A DNA stretch of 25,470 nucleotides from an uncultured Lachnospiraceae bacterium (GCA_910585605.1 CAJUFL010000054.1:1-25470); one strand, 5' to 3'. Shown: positions 8,543 through 16,531, numbered from the stretch's first letter. Notes: generated from the letters alone by a model not told the origin. Program-made: numbers and translations.

Positions 8543-9457
8543 ATGAATCAATATATAAATCTAACAAAACGGAACTGCAAGGTATTTTTAAGAGACAGGG
8601 GAGCAGTCTTTTTTTCCCTGCTTGCCATGTTGATCGTACTCATGCTAATGGGCATTTTTCTAGGCAATATGAATGAGGAAAGTATTGTCAATCTTTTAAA
8701 GGAATACGGAGGGGTAAGGGATGCACTGGCAGATGAAGAAAATGCAAAGCATCTGGTGCAGTACTGGACTCTGGCAGGTATTCTGGTGGTAAATGCAGTT
8801 ACGGTTACTTTGACAGTGACAGGGAATATGGTGACAGATTTGCATGAGGGGAAGCTTGCCAGTTTGTATTCCGCTCCGGTCAGCCGCAGTGTTATTGCAC
8901 TTGCTTATATTACTGCTTCGGTTTTCATCGGGACGCTGATGTGTGTACTGACACTTGGGATTGCTCTTTTCTATATCGTAGCAACTGGAGGACAAATGCT
9001 TGGTTATGAAATGCTTGCAAAGATCTTATTACTAATTGTATTGAATGTCTGTATTTTTGCGGTTATTATGTATTTGGCGGCATTGTTTGTGAAAAGCACC
9101 AGTGCATGGAATGGTATTGGAACGGTGGTAGGAACGCTTGTGGGTTTTGTAGGAGCTATTTATCTTCCTATGGGTAATCTGCCAGAAGGGGTAGCTGCCG
9201 TGTTAAAATATATACCGATTTTACACGGAACCGCATTGATGCGGAGTGCCTGCTGTGAAGCAGCTCTTGACCATACTTTTACCAATGTACCAGCCGAGCT
9301 GATTGCTGAGTACAAGGAATATATGGGAATTCAGATAAAAATGGGAGAAGAACTTGTATCGGAGACATTTCAGGTCTTATTTCTTGCTGGTTGTGGTATA
9401 ATAGCATTGATTGTACTGATGGCAGTACAGAAGAAAAGAAATATCAGTGACCGGTAG
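8543..9457 (+). CDS. ABC-2 type permease
   Basis: A 304-residue membrane subunit that partners the preceding ATPase. It begins with an amphipathic cytoplasmic stretch containing NCKVFLRDRGAVF, as ABC-2 permeases do, then one helix (about 25-45), a large external loop (about 46-90), and five more helices. The fifth and sixth flank the conserved MGNLPEGVAAVLKYIPILHG region. The start is ATG 8543 because GGAGGAGAA lies right before it; an in-frame ATG at 8519 is less likely. The protein is intact and of normal length for the DrrB/YadH group. Confidence 0.9.
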   Translation: MNQYINLTKRNCKVFLRDRGAVFFSLLAMLIVLMLMGIFLGNMNEESIVNLLKEYGGVRDALADEENAKHLVQYWTLAGILVVNAVTVTLTVTGNMVTDLHEGKLASLYSAPVSRSVIALAYITASVFIGTLMCVLTLGIALFYIVATGGQMLGYEMLAKILLLIVLNVCIFAVIMYLAALFVKSTSAWNGIGTVVGTLVGFVGAIYLPMGNLPEGVAAVLKYIPILHGTALMRSACCEAALDHTFTNVPAELIAEYKEYMGIQIKMGEELVSETFQVLFLAGCGIIALIVLMAVQKKRNISDR

Positions 9458-9522
9458 GAGGAAATGGCAGGGGATAGGTTTGAAAGAGCGGAAAACCGCA
9501 GAATTGGAGCTGGGATTGCGAT

Positions 9523-9960
9523 ATGAAAGTTACAATTATAGATATTGGTCCGGGAGATGAAGAGGAAATTATCATTAAATGCAGTCACTTAAATGATGAT
9601 ATGGTGAAGCTGGTTAACCGGTTTAAACAGGAGAATAATAAGCTGACAGTGTATCGGGAGGGGGATATTTTCTTTGTGGAGCCGGAAGAAATCTTCTATT
9701 TTGAGTCGGTGGACCAGAAGGTATTTGCCTATTGCGAGGAGGCTGTATATGAGGTGAAAAGCAGGCTCTATGAGCTGATGGAGGAGCTTCCGGAAAGAGA
9801 TTTTATACGGTCTTCCAAGTCCTCAATTTTGAATCTGAATCAGATAAAAAGTCTCTCGCCGGCATTCGGAGGACGATATGAGGCGTTGCTGAAAAATGGG
9901 GAAAAGGTAATTATTTCAAGACAGTACGCCGGTCTCTTAAAAGAAAAGCTGGGAGTATAG
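9523..9960 (+). CDS. LytTR-domain DNA-binding regulator
   Basis: A 145-residue transcription factor with a LytTR domain (about residues 45-143) and a short N-terminal segment, without a receiver domain. Visible family features are IFFVEPEEIFYFESVDQKVFAY, the MEELPERDFIRSSKSSILNLNQI core and the C-terminal VIISRQYAGLLKEKL. Stand-alone LytTR proteins of this kind are usually paired with a membrane protein and control themselves and a neighbouring ABC exporter. Here the DUF3021 partner begins 24 nt downstream and the exporter genes end 65 nt upstream, so the four genes form one functional module. The receptor-like partner probably restrains or senses for this regulator. A GGGATT about 10 nt before ATG 9523 is a modest ribosome site. 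Confidence 0.9.
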   Translation: MKVTIIDIGPGDEEEIIIKCSHLNDDMVKLVNRFKQENNKLTVYREGDIFFVEPEEIFYFESVDQKVFAYCEEAVYEVKSRLYELMEELPERDFIRSSKSSILNLNQIKSLSPAFGGRYEALLKNGEKVIISRQYAGLLKEKLGV

Positions 9961-9983
9961 AACGATAGAAAGAAGGGGCAGTG

Positions 9984-10415
9984 ATGTTAAAAAGATTAGA
10001 ATGCATGGTGTCAATCTTCACGAAGATTACAACAGGTGTCGTGTTTGTCACGGCAGTTTTTATTCAGATTTTTTATAGAGGAGATATAGAGTTAGGTGTT
10101 GAAATCCTCTGGCAGGATTTGGTTGTATCCGCAGTATGCACTTTGCCTGCATTGCTTATTCCCATTGAGGGAGAGAGAGAAGTGTCAAAATGCTCCATGT
10201 TGATACGGATGCTTTTCTATTATTGTTTTGTCAATGTGGTGGTGCTTTCGTTAGGAGCATATTTTTCATGGTTTGTCTTAAGTGATTGGAAACAGGTTTT
10301 AGGAATGGCAGTTGCAATTGCCTTTGTTTTTGCTTTTGTCATGGTGGTTTCCTATTGGGCTGAGTACCAGACGGCAGAGCGGATGAATCAGAAGCTGAAG
10401 GGGCGGAATAGATGA
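9984..10415 (+). CDS. DUF3021 membrane protein, partner of the LytTR regulator
   Basis: A 143-residue integral membrane protein with four predicted helices (about 10-30, 44-60, 72-95 and 104-128) and a charged cytoplasmic tail (YQTAERMNQKLKGRNR). DUF3021 genes nearly always follow a LytTR gene, as here (24 nt), and are thought to be the membrane sensor or inhibitor for it. ATG 9984 with GAAGGGG upstream is preferred to GTG 9981. Its stop overlaps the next ATG (ATGA), so translation of the next gene may be coupled, although that gene looks unrelated. Confidence 0.85.
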   Translation: MLKRLECMVSIFTKITTGVVFVTAVFIQIFYRGDIELGVEILWQDLVVSAVCTLPALLIPIEGEREVSKCSMLIRMLFYYCFVNVVVLSLGAYFSWFVLSDWKQVLGMAVAIAFVFAFVMVVSYWAEYQTAERMNQKLKGRNR

Positions 10416-10648
10416 TTTCCATAAAGATTTTAATAAACAATATAGAACATAGGATTTTTAATGCTTCCACATGTGGGGATAACTGTGCAAAGTGGTTATT
10501 GAAAATGGGAGAAGAGAAGGAGATAACAATTAATTTGAGGCATCTGATGAATTTTGGAAATGAAGAATTTGAAATACGGATATTAAATACCAATCAGATT
10601 GTTCATAACATGGCTGAACTGATACCGGTGGCAGGGTTATATGTATAG
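10412..10648 (+). CDS. Hypothetical protein, likely mobile-element cargo
   Basis: A 78-residue soluble protein starting in a 4-nt overlap (ATGA) with the DUF3021 gene and ending 9 nt before a truncated P-loop gene. It has short strand-like segments and a CGDNC motif near residues 21-25. I do not recognise a named family. The pairing of such a small protein with the following ATPase type is familiar from accessory elements in Lachnospiraceae, so the two probably arrived together; that is inference. It may now be without its functional partner. Confidence 0.55.
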   Translation: MISIKILINNIEHRIFNASTCGDNCAKWLLKMGEEKEITINLRHLMNFGNEEFEIRILNTNQIVHNMAELIPVAGLYV

Positions 10649-10657
10649 AGGTGGTTT

Positions 10658-10882
10658 ATGAGAGGAAAATATCGAATCATTATTGAGAATCGGAAGATGA
10701 AGTATGATTTTGAGATAAAAAGGAATCTGACAATTATTAAGGGGGATAGTGCCATTGGAAAGACTACATTGGTGGAGATGGTTGCCGAATTTTACGAGCA
10801 TGGACAAGACAGCGGCATCAATCTTCAATGCAATAAGCTATGTGCGGTTTTACAAGGGAAGGATTGGAAATTAGCAGGTTAA
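10658..10882 (+). pseudogene. Truncated P-loop ATPase
   Basis: A 74-codon ORF with GAGGTGG before ATG 10658. Residues 1-30 form two strands (KYRIIIENRKMKYDFEIKRNLTII), followed by a complete Walker A, GDSAIGKTTL, and a helix. Similar proteins I recall from mobile elements run to about 200 residues and contain a Walker B region; here the frame ends after NKLCAVLQGKDWKLAG with no Walker B. The following 150 bp show no continuation in any frame that I could find, so the 3' part has been deleted rather than frameshifted. Probably non-functional. Confidence 0.6.
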
Positions 10883-11055
10883 GGGATGAATCCTGATTAT
10901 GGTTAACGGATTAATCTTGATTGAGAGAAGACCAATGATAATTCTATAGGTTAAAACAGGCGTCAAAGAATACATTATACAAGTTCTTTTGGCGCTGTTG
11001 TTTTGCTATGATATTAGTAGAAGAGTAGTGAAAATAAAAAACTGAAAAAATCTCC

Positions 11056-11086
11056 TTGACTCTCACGGAACGTCATAGACTATGAT
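11056..11086 (+). promoter_or_regulatory. MerR-type promoter with 19-bp spacer
   Basis: TTGACT (11056-11061) and TATGAT (11081-11086) are 19 bp apart. The spacer contains CTCACGGAACGTCATAG, an imperfect dyad like the operators of TipA/BltR-type regulators. A long spacer is the hallmark of promoters that MerR proteins activate by untwisting. The gene downstream is a MerR regulator, so autoregulation is expected. Transcription would start near 11093, leaving a leader of about 200 nt that contains the repeat at 11096. Confidence 0.8.
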
Positions 11087-11095
11087 GGATTTATC

Positions 11096-11280
11096 AGGCA
11101 GGTAATCAATTGTTTCACAATTGGTTACAAGAAAACAAGGAATCACGTGCATGAGAATCGCTTTGCGATATAATGTCACCAACCAAAGCAAAGCGAAGGT
11201 TGATGACCTGCGCGAGCATCAGCGAGCTTCATTGTGATGGCACGTGAGTAGGCAATCAATTGCGGCGCAATTGGTTACAA
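11096..11280 (+). repeat. Structured intergenic repeat, copy 1 (long form)
   Basis: The element opens with a hairpin, GTAATCAATTG paired with CAATTGGTTAC (11102-11128), and closes with a near-copy of it at 11253-11278. Between them TCACGTGC (11143-11150) pairs with GCACGTGA (11240-11247), enclosing further short hairpins such as ATCGCTTTGCGAT. Copy 2 at 15174 shares both end hairpins, the AAGGAATC block and an identical ATGGCACGTGAG. It ends 5 bp before the GGAGG of the MerR gene and lies in that gene's predicted leader. It may be a palindromic mobile repeat or a structured RNA element. Confidence 0.75.
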
Positions 11281-11296
11281 AAAATGGAGGTACATG

Positions 11297-12145
11297 ATGA
11301 GAACAGTAAAAGAAGTATCAGAACTAACAGGAATCAGCGTACGCACGCTTCACTATTATGATGAAATCGGGTTGTTAAAACCGACAAAATGCAGTCAAGC
11401 GGGATACCGGCTTTATGACGATAAAGCATTAGAGCTGCTGCAACGGATACTGTTTTTCAGAGAATTTGATATGCCGCTTAAGGAAATCAAATCTATCATG
11501 GATAATCCAATGCTTGATAAGAACCAGATTTTAAAAAGTCAGAGGAAAATGCTGGAATTAAAAAAGGAACGTTTACAGCGTCTGATTTCCAGTATTGATG
11601 ACATTTTGAAAGGAGAGAATAAGATGGATTTTGCAGTATTTAACCATTCAGAGCTTGAGGAAATGTGCAAGGAAATGCTTTCTAATATGCCGGAAGAACA
11701 AAGGCAGATTATTGCAGAACAGTATGGAAGCGTGGAAGAATTTCAGAAGCATTTTATGGAACAGGCAGCGGGAGAGCGGGCGCAGAAAAATTTTCAGAAA
11801 ATGGTAGAGTGGTATGGAGATAAAGAGAGTGTACTCAGTGCCGCTAAGAATCCTGATAATTCAAAGCTGATGCAGTCTTACCAGAACCGTATGGATGGGA
11901 TTATGAAAAAGCTGGCAGGAAAGCTTGGAATGGATGTGACGGCTTTTGAAGTAAGGGAAATCATAGGAGAATATGATTTTGTATCGAAACAGTATTATCA
12001 GGTGAAGGATGCGAAAGCACTCGTTTTGGAACTGGCAGCCGCCTATGAGAAGTCCGACAAAATGCGAAAGGTACTGGATGAACAATATGGAAATGGTATG
12101 ACAGACTTTTTTGTCCGTGCCCTTCGGGAATTTTATAAGGAGTGA
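11297..12145 (+). CDS. MerR-family regulator with TipAS ligand-binding domain (TipAL-like)
   Basis: A 282-residue transcription activator. Residues 1-70 form the winged helix (TVKEVSELTGISVRTLHYYDEIGLL, then GYRLYDDKAL), followed by a dimerisation coiled coil (about 75-110, KSQRKMLELKKERLQRLISSIDDIL). From about 140 to the end is a TipAS-type antibiotic-recognition domain, which in TipA binds thiopeptides. An internal ATG in the coiled-coil end (near 11624, after AAAGGAGAGAATAAG) has a strong ribosome site and could give a short TipAS-only product, as in tipA itself. The full-length start is ATG 11297, 6 nt after GGAGG; the adjacent ATG 11294 is close behind. Its own promoter has the 19-bp spacer it would activate. 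Confidence 0.92.
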   Translation: MRTVKEVSELTGISVRTLHYYDEIGLLKPTKCSQAGYRLYDDKALELLQRILFFREFDMPLKEIKSIMDNPMLDKNQILKSQRKMLELKKERLQRLISSIDDILKGENKMDFAVFNHSELEEMCKEMLSNMPEEQRQIIAEQYGSVEEFQKHFMEQAAGERAQKNFQKMVEWYGDKESVLSAAKNPDNSKLMQSYQNRMDGIMKKLAGKLGMDVTAFEVREIIGEYDFVSKQYYQVKDAKALVLELAAAYEKSDKMRKVLDEQYGNGMTDFFVRALREFYKE

Positions 12146-12160
12146 TAGCATGTAAACGGG

Positions 12161-12190
12161 AGCAGGCTTTGGAGACAGAGCCTGCTTTTT
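12161..12190 (+). terminator. Rho-independent terminator of the MerR gene
   Basis: AGCAGGCT (12161-12168) pairs perfectly with AGCCTGCT (12179-12186) around a 10-nt loop and runs into TTTT. It is 16 nt after the stop codon. Confidence 0.9.
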
Positions 12191-12285
12191 AGTGTTGTTT
12201 GAAATGGGGGATTATGTAGGGTAGCAAAGCAAGAAGCAGACTGTTTCAACAATATAAAAAAAATAAAGCATTTTTTGAAAAAAGG

Positions 12286-12294
12286 TGGTATACT
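12286..12294 (+). promoter_or_regulatory. Extended -10 promoter of the DUF4143 ATPase-rarA operon
   Basis: TGGTATACT matches the extended -10 form. No convincing -35 box is present in the A-rich DNA before it. It is about 48 nt upstream of ATG 12342. Confidence 0.4.
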
Positions 12295-12341
12295 ATACAT
12301 AGAAGTAGCGACAAGAATGTCGGAAGTATGAGGTGGTAGTA

Positions 12342-13616
12342 ATGATTAAGAGAGAGTCCTACTTGAACAGGCTCATTCATAATATGTGGAATGGTGAGAT
12401 AAAGGTAATTACTGGCATTCGCAGATGTGGAAAGTCGGTGCTGCTGTTTGAATTGTTTTACAGTTATCTGTGTGAGCAGGGCGTTCCTGAAGAAGAAATT
12501 ATGAAAATTGAGCTTGACCAGCGAAGATATTACAAGTACAGAAATCCCATTACACTTTGTGAATATGTGGAGTCTGTTGTTCAAAATCATAAGGAAAAGA
12601 AATTCTATCTTTTCATTGATGAAGTGCAGCTTACAACCAAGGTTGTCGACAAAGAAAATGGTGGTATAGAGGTTACGATTTATGATATGCTGAATGAGCT
12701 GAAAGCATACAAAAATCTTGATGTTTATGTCACAGGAAGCAACAGCAAAGGCTTGTCCAAGGACATTGCAACGGAATTCCGCGGCAGAGCTACGCAGATT
12801 CATGTATTCCCACTTTCCTTTGGAGAAGTCTATTCCTATGTGGGCGGAGACGAGCGGAAGGCGTTGGAGGGATATATGCTCTATGGCGGTATGCCGAGAA
12901 TTTTTGCGTTGGAGGAAGAGAGGGACAAGAAGGACTATTTGTCTTCTCTTTATGAAGAACTGTATATTAGGGATATTGCTGAGCGAAATAGCATAGAACG
13001 TGAAGATATTCTGAATGATATTCTTGATTTTCTTGCTTCACAGATAAGTTTGCTTACGAATCCGAACAACATTGCAAATGCTTTAGCAAGCATGAGGAAT
13101 GAAAAAGTGAATCCGACCTTGGTTTCCAACTATGTGCAGCATGCGATGGATTCTTTTTTGATAGAAAGGGCAAGACGGTATGATGTGAAGGGGAAGACTT
13201 ACTTTAAGTATCCCAATAAATACTATTATACAGATATGGGTTTGCGGAATACAAGATTGAATTACAGACAGTATGATTCTGGACACATTATGGAAAATAT
13301 TATTTATAATGAGCTGATCCGGAAGGGATATTCCGTGGATGTGGGAGTGATAACCGATCGGACAGGCGGAGCCAATGTACAGAAAGAAATAGATTTTGTG
13401 GTTAATGATGCAGACAAAAAAATCTACATTCAGTCTGCATTCCAAATGGATACGGAAAGGAAAGAGTCATCGGAGCTTACATCGCTGATGCTGACGAAGG
13501 ATTTTTTCAAAAAGGTGATTATTCGTATGGATGTGCCACATAATTTTTATGATGAAAATGGTATTTTTCACTGCAGTCTGATAGATTTTCTGCTGGGGAA
13601 AGCAGAACTTTTTTAA
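12342..13616 (+). CDS. ATP-binding protein with DUF4143 domain
   Basis: A 424-residue AAA-type ATPase of the widespread AAA_14/DUF4143 group. Walker A is GIRRCGKS (residues 25-32), Walker B FYLFIDEVQ with D93 and E94, and a sensor-like VYVTGSNS follows near residue 130. The C-terminal third, with RKGYSVDVG, KEIDFVV and KIYIQSAF, has the layout of the DUF4143 domain, which is related to PD-(D/E)XK nuclease folds. The cellular role is unknown; many strains carry several copies. The start is ATG 12342 with GAGGTGG just before it. It ends 13 nt before rarA and is probably co-transcribed with it. Confidence 0.9.
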   Translation: MIKRESYLNRLIHNMWNGEIKVITGIRRCGKSVLLFELFYSYLCEQGVPEEEIMKIELDQRRYYKYRNPITLCEYVESVVQNHKEKKFYLFIDEVQLTTKVVDKENGGIEVTIYDMLNELKAYKNLDVYVTGSNSKGLSKDIATEFRGRATQIHVFPLSFGEVYSYVGGDERKALEGYMLYGGMPRIFALEEERDKKDYLSSLYEELYIRDIAERNSIEREDILNDILDFLASQISLLTNPNNIANALASMRNEKVNPTLVSNYVQHAMDSFLIERARRYDVKGKTYFKYPNKYYYTDMGLRNTRLNYRQYDSGHIMENIIYNELIRKGYSVDVGVITDRTGGANVQKEIDFVVNDADKKIYIQSAFQMDTERKESSELTSLMLTKDFFKKVIIRMDVPHNFYDENGIFHCSLIDFLLGKAELF

Positions 13617-13629
13617 GGGGAAAAATCAT

Positions 13630-14946
13630 ATGGAACAGTTAAGTTTATTTGATAATAGAGAAAAGACGGCACCCCTTGCAAGCAGATTAAGACCGGGCAC
13701 TTTAGAGGACTATGTGGGACAGAAACATCTGATTGGAAAGGGAAAGATACTGAGGCGTTTAATCGAGGATGACCAGATTTCCTCCATGATTTTCTGGGGA
13801 CCTCCAGGAGTGGGCAAGACGACGCTGGCAAGGATTATTGCAGAGCAGACCAAAGCAGAATTTGTGGAGTTTAGTGCAGTGACCAGTGGAATCAAAGAGA
13901 TTAAAGAAGTGATGGTGCAGGCAGAGCAGAACCGGAAAATGGGAATCCGCACCCTGCTGTTTGCAGATGAGATTCACCGTTTTAACAAGGCGCAGCAGGA
14001 TGCTTTTCTTCCATTTGTGGAGAAAGGCAGTATCATTCTGGTTGGGGCCACAACAGAAAATCCTTCTTTTGAGATTAATTCTGCGTTGTTGTCCAGATGT
14101 AAGGTGTTTATCTTAAAGGCATTGGAGGAAAAGGAGTTAAAGGAGCTGCTGGTGCATGCACTGGAAAGTCCAAAGGGATTGGGAAATATGCAGATTTCCA
14201 TGGAGGATGCCCATTTATCGGCAATTGCGAGGTTTGCCAATGGGGATGCAAGGACAGCACTGAATACGTTGGAAATGGCTGTCTTTAACGGGAGAATGAA
14301 TGAAGAGGCGGTCCTTTGCGTGGATGAAGAGGTTTTATCCCAGTGCATGAACCGCCGCTCCCTGTTATACGATAAGAATGGGGAAGAGCACTATAACCTG
14401 ATTTCTGCCCTGCACAAATCCATGCGGAACAGTGATCCGGATGCGGCAGTCTATTGGATGTACCGCATGCTGGATGGAGGGGAGGATCCGTTGTATATTG
14501 CAAGGCGGCTGGTGCGGTTTGCCAGTGAGGATGTAGGGATGGCGGATTCGGATGCTTTACAGGTGGCAGTTGCGGCATATCAGGCGTGCCATTTTTTAGG
14601 AATGCCGGAGTGTGATGTACATCTGGCACATGCCGTGGTCTATCTTTCCATGGCACCCAAGTCAAATGCCCTCTATGCGGCAGTGGAAGCCTGTAAGGTG
14701 GATGTGAAAGAGCTGCCGGCAGAACCGGTTCCGTTGCAGATTTGTAATGCCCCCACTGGTCTGATGAAGGAAATGAATTACGGAAAAGGTTACATTTATG
14801 CCCATGATACGGAGGAAAAATTAACGAAAATGCAGTGTCTGCCGGATGTATTAGCGGACAGGCGATATTATCAGCCTACAGAGCAGGGAAAAGAAAAGCA
14901 GGTAAAGGAGCGGCTGGAAGCCATTCTGAAATGGAAAGCAGAATAA
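13630..14946 (+). CDS. rarA: Replication-associated recombination protein A (RarA/MgsA)
   Basis: A 438-residue AAA+ clamp-loader-like ATPase that acts at stalled replication forks and in recombinational repair. Near the N terminus is the family's PLASRLRPGTLEDYVGQKHL. Walker A is GPPGVGKTTLA, Walker B LLFADEIHRF, then sensor 1 GATTENPSFEIN with an arginine (SRC) finger region. The C-terminal half contains the family's HYNLISALHKSMRNSDPDAAVYWMYRM-type block and NAPTGLMKEMNYGKGY. Length and motifs are normal. Start ATG 13630, with AAGGGG 8-13 nt upstream. It is a housekeeping gene and suggests that this stretch is chromosomal backbone. Confidence 0.97.
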   Translation: MEQLSLFDNREKTAPLASRLRPGTLEDYVGQKHLIGKGKILRRLIEDDQISSMIFWGPPGVGKTTLARIIAEQTKAEFVEFSAVTSGIKEIKEVMVQAEQNRKMGIRTLLFADEIHRFNKAQQDAFLPFVEKGSIILVGATTENPSFEINSALLSRCKVFILKALEEKELKELLVHALESPKGLGNMQISMEDAHLSAIARFANGDARTALNTLEMAVFNGRMNEEAVLCVDEEVLSQCMNRRSLLYDKNGEEHYNLISALHKSMRNSDPDAAVYWMYRMLDGGEDPLYIARRLVRFASEDVGMADSDALQVAVAAYQACHFLGMPECDVHLAHAVVYLSMAPKSNALYAAVEACKVDVKELPAEPVPLQICNAPTGLMKEMNYGKGYIYAHDTEEKLTKMQCLPDVLADRRYYQPTEQGKEKQVKERLEAILKWKAE

Positions 14947-15173
14947 TTTGTATGCTTGTAAAAGTACCGGAAGATACAGAAAACGGTTTAAAATGATTAG
15001 GAAAAGCCATACTATATTACTGTAGAAGTCGAGGTTTAACAAAGGCTGATTGGGTAACTTCCTATATATAGCGATGCTTAGCGAAACGAAGCCTAAGGCG
15101 AAAGTTGAGCTTAGCATAGTCGTTCAATAAGTTGTAAAATTGTTTAAAAACAGAAATGAAAAACAGCAGTGCC
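14947..15173. other. Gene-free stretch after rarA
   Basis: No ORF, promoter or clear terminator was found. The part from 15060 to 15125 is rich in short partly palindromic words (GCGATGCTTAGCG, GCCTAAGGC, CTTAGCATAGTCG) similar in style to the core of the repeat at 11150-11230, which suggests that another degenerate member of the same structured repeat class lies here. Confidence 0.4.
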
Positions 15174-15287
15174 AGGCAGGTAGTCAATTGCTTCGAAGCT
15201 GGTTACAAACAGAAAAAGGAATCGCATACATGGAAATTGCCATGCAATGGCACGTGAGCAGGTAATTAATTGCGTGTAATTGGTTAT
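15174..15287 (+). repeat. Structured intergenic repeat, copy 2 (short form)
   Basis: Same architecture as the copy at 11096. The opening AGGCAGGTAGTCAATTG...GGTTACAA hairpin (15180-15206) and the closing GTAATTAATTGCGTGTAATTGGTTAT hairpin (15262-15287) flank a shorter core, AAGGAATCGCATACATGG then CAATGGCACGTGAG. ATGGCACGTGAG is identical in both copies. The opening hairpin has diverged by swapping its loop side to GCTTCGAAGC. It ends 7 bp before the AGGAGG of the next ORF, as copy 1 does before merR. Confidence 0.72.
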
Positions 15288-15305
15288 GAATACAGGAGGA
15301 AAGGT

Positions 15306-15455
15306 ATGAACGAAAAAACATATCGTTTTATGGCAGAGATAAAAAAGGTTCCGGATATAGATGGTGCTTATGTGGAATTTCCTTATGATGTAAGGGAGGA
15401 GTTTGGAAAAGGGCGTGTAAAGGTTCATGCCACTTTTGATGGTTATTCAATTTGA
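15306..15455 (+). pseudogene. Truncated DUF1905 protein
   Basis: ATG 15306 follows AGGAGGAAAGGT, a strong ribosome site, and encodes 49 residues. The sequence VPDIDGAYVEFPYDVREEFGKGRVKVHATFDG is the N-terminal half of a DUF1905 domain, a small barrel of about 90-100 residues. The frame then ends at YSI, where homologues continue with a YxGSLVRMG-type strand. No continuation was found in the next 100 bp, so the 3' half is lost. A stable product seems unlikely. Confidence 0.75.
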
Positions 15456-15525
15456 AGCTGTTGGTTGGCTGACTTGTGAAAAATGGCGAATAGGATAATC
15501 GGGCAATAAATGTTGGAAATGATAC

Positions 15526-15554
15526 TTCACAAATGATATACGTTATGCTATGAT
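15526..15554 (+). promoter_or_regulatory. Sigma-A promoter of degV
   Basis: TTCACA (15526-15531) and TATGAT (15549-15554) are 17 bp apart, about 65 nt upstream of ATG 15619. Confidence 0.6.
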
Positions 15555-15618
15555 ACATAGTAAATGAAACTATGTAAAATAGTAAGTGATATTAATACAG
15601 ATTTGTGAGGATATTTTT

Positions 15619-16452
15619 ATGAAGTTTAAGATTGTGGGCGACAGCTGTACGGATTTTACAGCGGAAGATTTGAAAAAGGAATATATGGTATCTGTACCAC
15701 TTACAATAGATGTAGGCGGCTATGAGGTGATTGATGATGTGACATTTGACCAGGCAGATTTTTTGAAGAGGGTGGCGGAATACCCAGAATGTCCGAAATC
15801 GGCGTGTCCGTCTCCTGAGCGTTATATGGAAAGCTTTCAGGGAGCAGAGCAGGTCTATGTGGTGACGCTTTCCGCACAGCTTAGCGGTTCCTATAACAGT
15901 GCACAGCTTGCAGGAAGAATGTATAAGGAAGAGCATCCAGAGGTTGATATCCATGTATTTGATTCCCAGTCGGCCTCCTGCGGTCAGTTTTTATTAGCAC
16001 ATTTAATTGAGAAGTATGCACTGGAAGGGATGGAATTTGAAGAGATTGTAGAGAGGGTTACGGCTTTTCGCGATGAAATGCAGACCACCTTTGTATTGGA
16101 ATCATTGGAGACTCTGCGTAAAAACGGACGTCTGACAGGAGTCAAAGCACTGGTGGCATCTGCCCTGAATATCAAGCCCTATATGAAGGCTGTAAACGGA
16201 ACCATTGCCCAGGCGGGGCAGGCAAGGGGCATTAACAAGGCAATCGGAAAAATGGTAGATTTTGTGGGAGAGGTCGGACAGAATCTGACAGAGAAAACCG
16301 TTGTGATTGCAAACTGTAACTGCCTTGAACGGGCAAAAGCGGTGGAGCAGGAATTGATGGAGCGGTATCATTTTAAGGATTCTGTGGTTATTGATACGAG
16401 GGGGATTAGTTCTCTTTATGCGAATGATGGTGGGGTGATTGTGGCTTTTTGA
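15619..16452 (+). CDS. DegV family fatty-acid-binding protein
   Basis: A 277-residue cytosolic protein of the DegV/FakB family. These proteins hold a fatty acid and, as FakB, present it to the kinase FakA for incorporation into phospholipid. The N-terminal FKIVGDSCTDFTAEDL, the TLSAQLSGSYNSAQLA loop whose serine and threonine bind the carboxylate, and FVLESLETLRKNGRLTGVKA with its catalytic-site arginine are all present. The C terminus ending SSLYANDGGVIVAF is typical. ATG 15619 has GAGGAT upstream, which fits better than earlier in-frame codons. A FakA kinase gene is not in the window. It is the last backbone gene before the accessory island. Confidence 0.95.
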   Translation: MKFKIVGDSCTDFTAEDLKKEYMVSVPLTIDVGGYEVIDDVTFDQADFLKRVAEYPECPKSACPSPERYMESFQGAEQVYVVTLSAQLSGSYNSAQLAGRMYKEEHPEVDIHVFDSQSASCGQFLLAHLIEKYALEGMEFEEIVERVTAFRDEMQTTFVLESLETLRKNGRLTGVKALVASALNIKPYMKAVNGTIAQAGQARGINKAIGKMVDFVGEVGQNLTEKTVVIANCNCLERAKAVEQELMERYHFKDSVVIDTRGISSLYANDGGVIVAF

Positions 16453-16531
16453 GGTTGGTAGTTAATTTTGTAAAGAGAAATTGGTTATAGGTTTTAGGTG
16501 GATTTTAAATTAAATAGGAATGCAAGGAATG

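Noticed and set aside
12246..12803. 185-codon minus-strand ORF
   Set aside because: It is antisense to the DUF4143 ATPase, whose Walker motifs prove the plus strand. Composition is that of a shadow frame.
14285..14665. 126-codon minus-strand ORF
   Set aside because: Antisense to rarA, proline- and histidine-rich with no family pattern.
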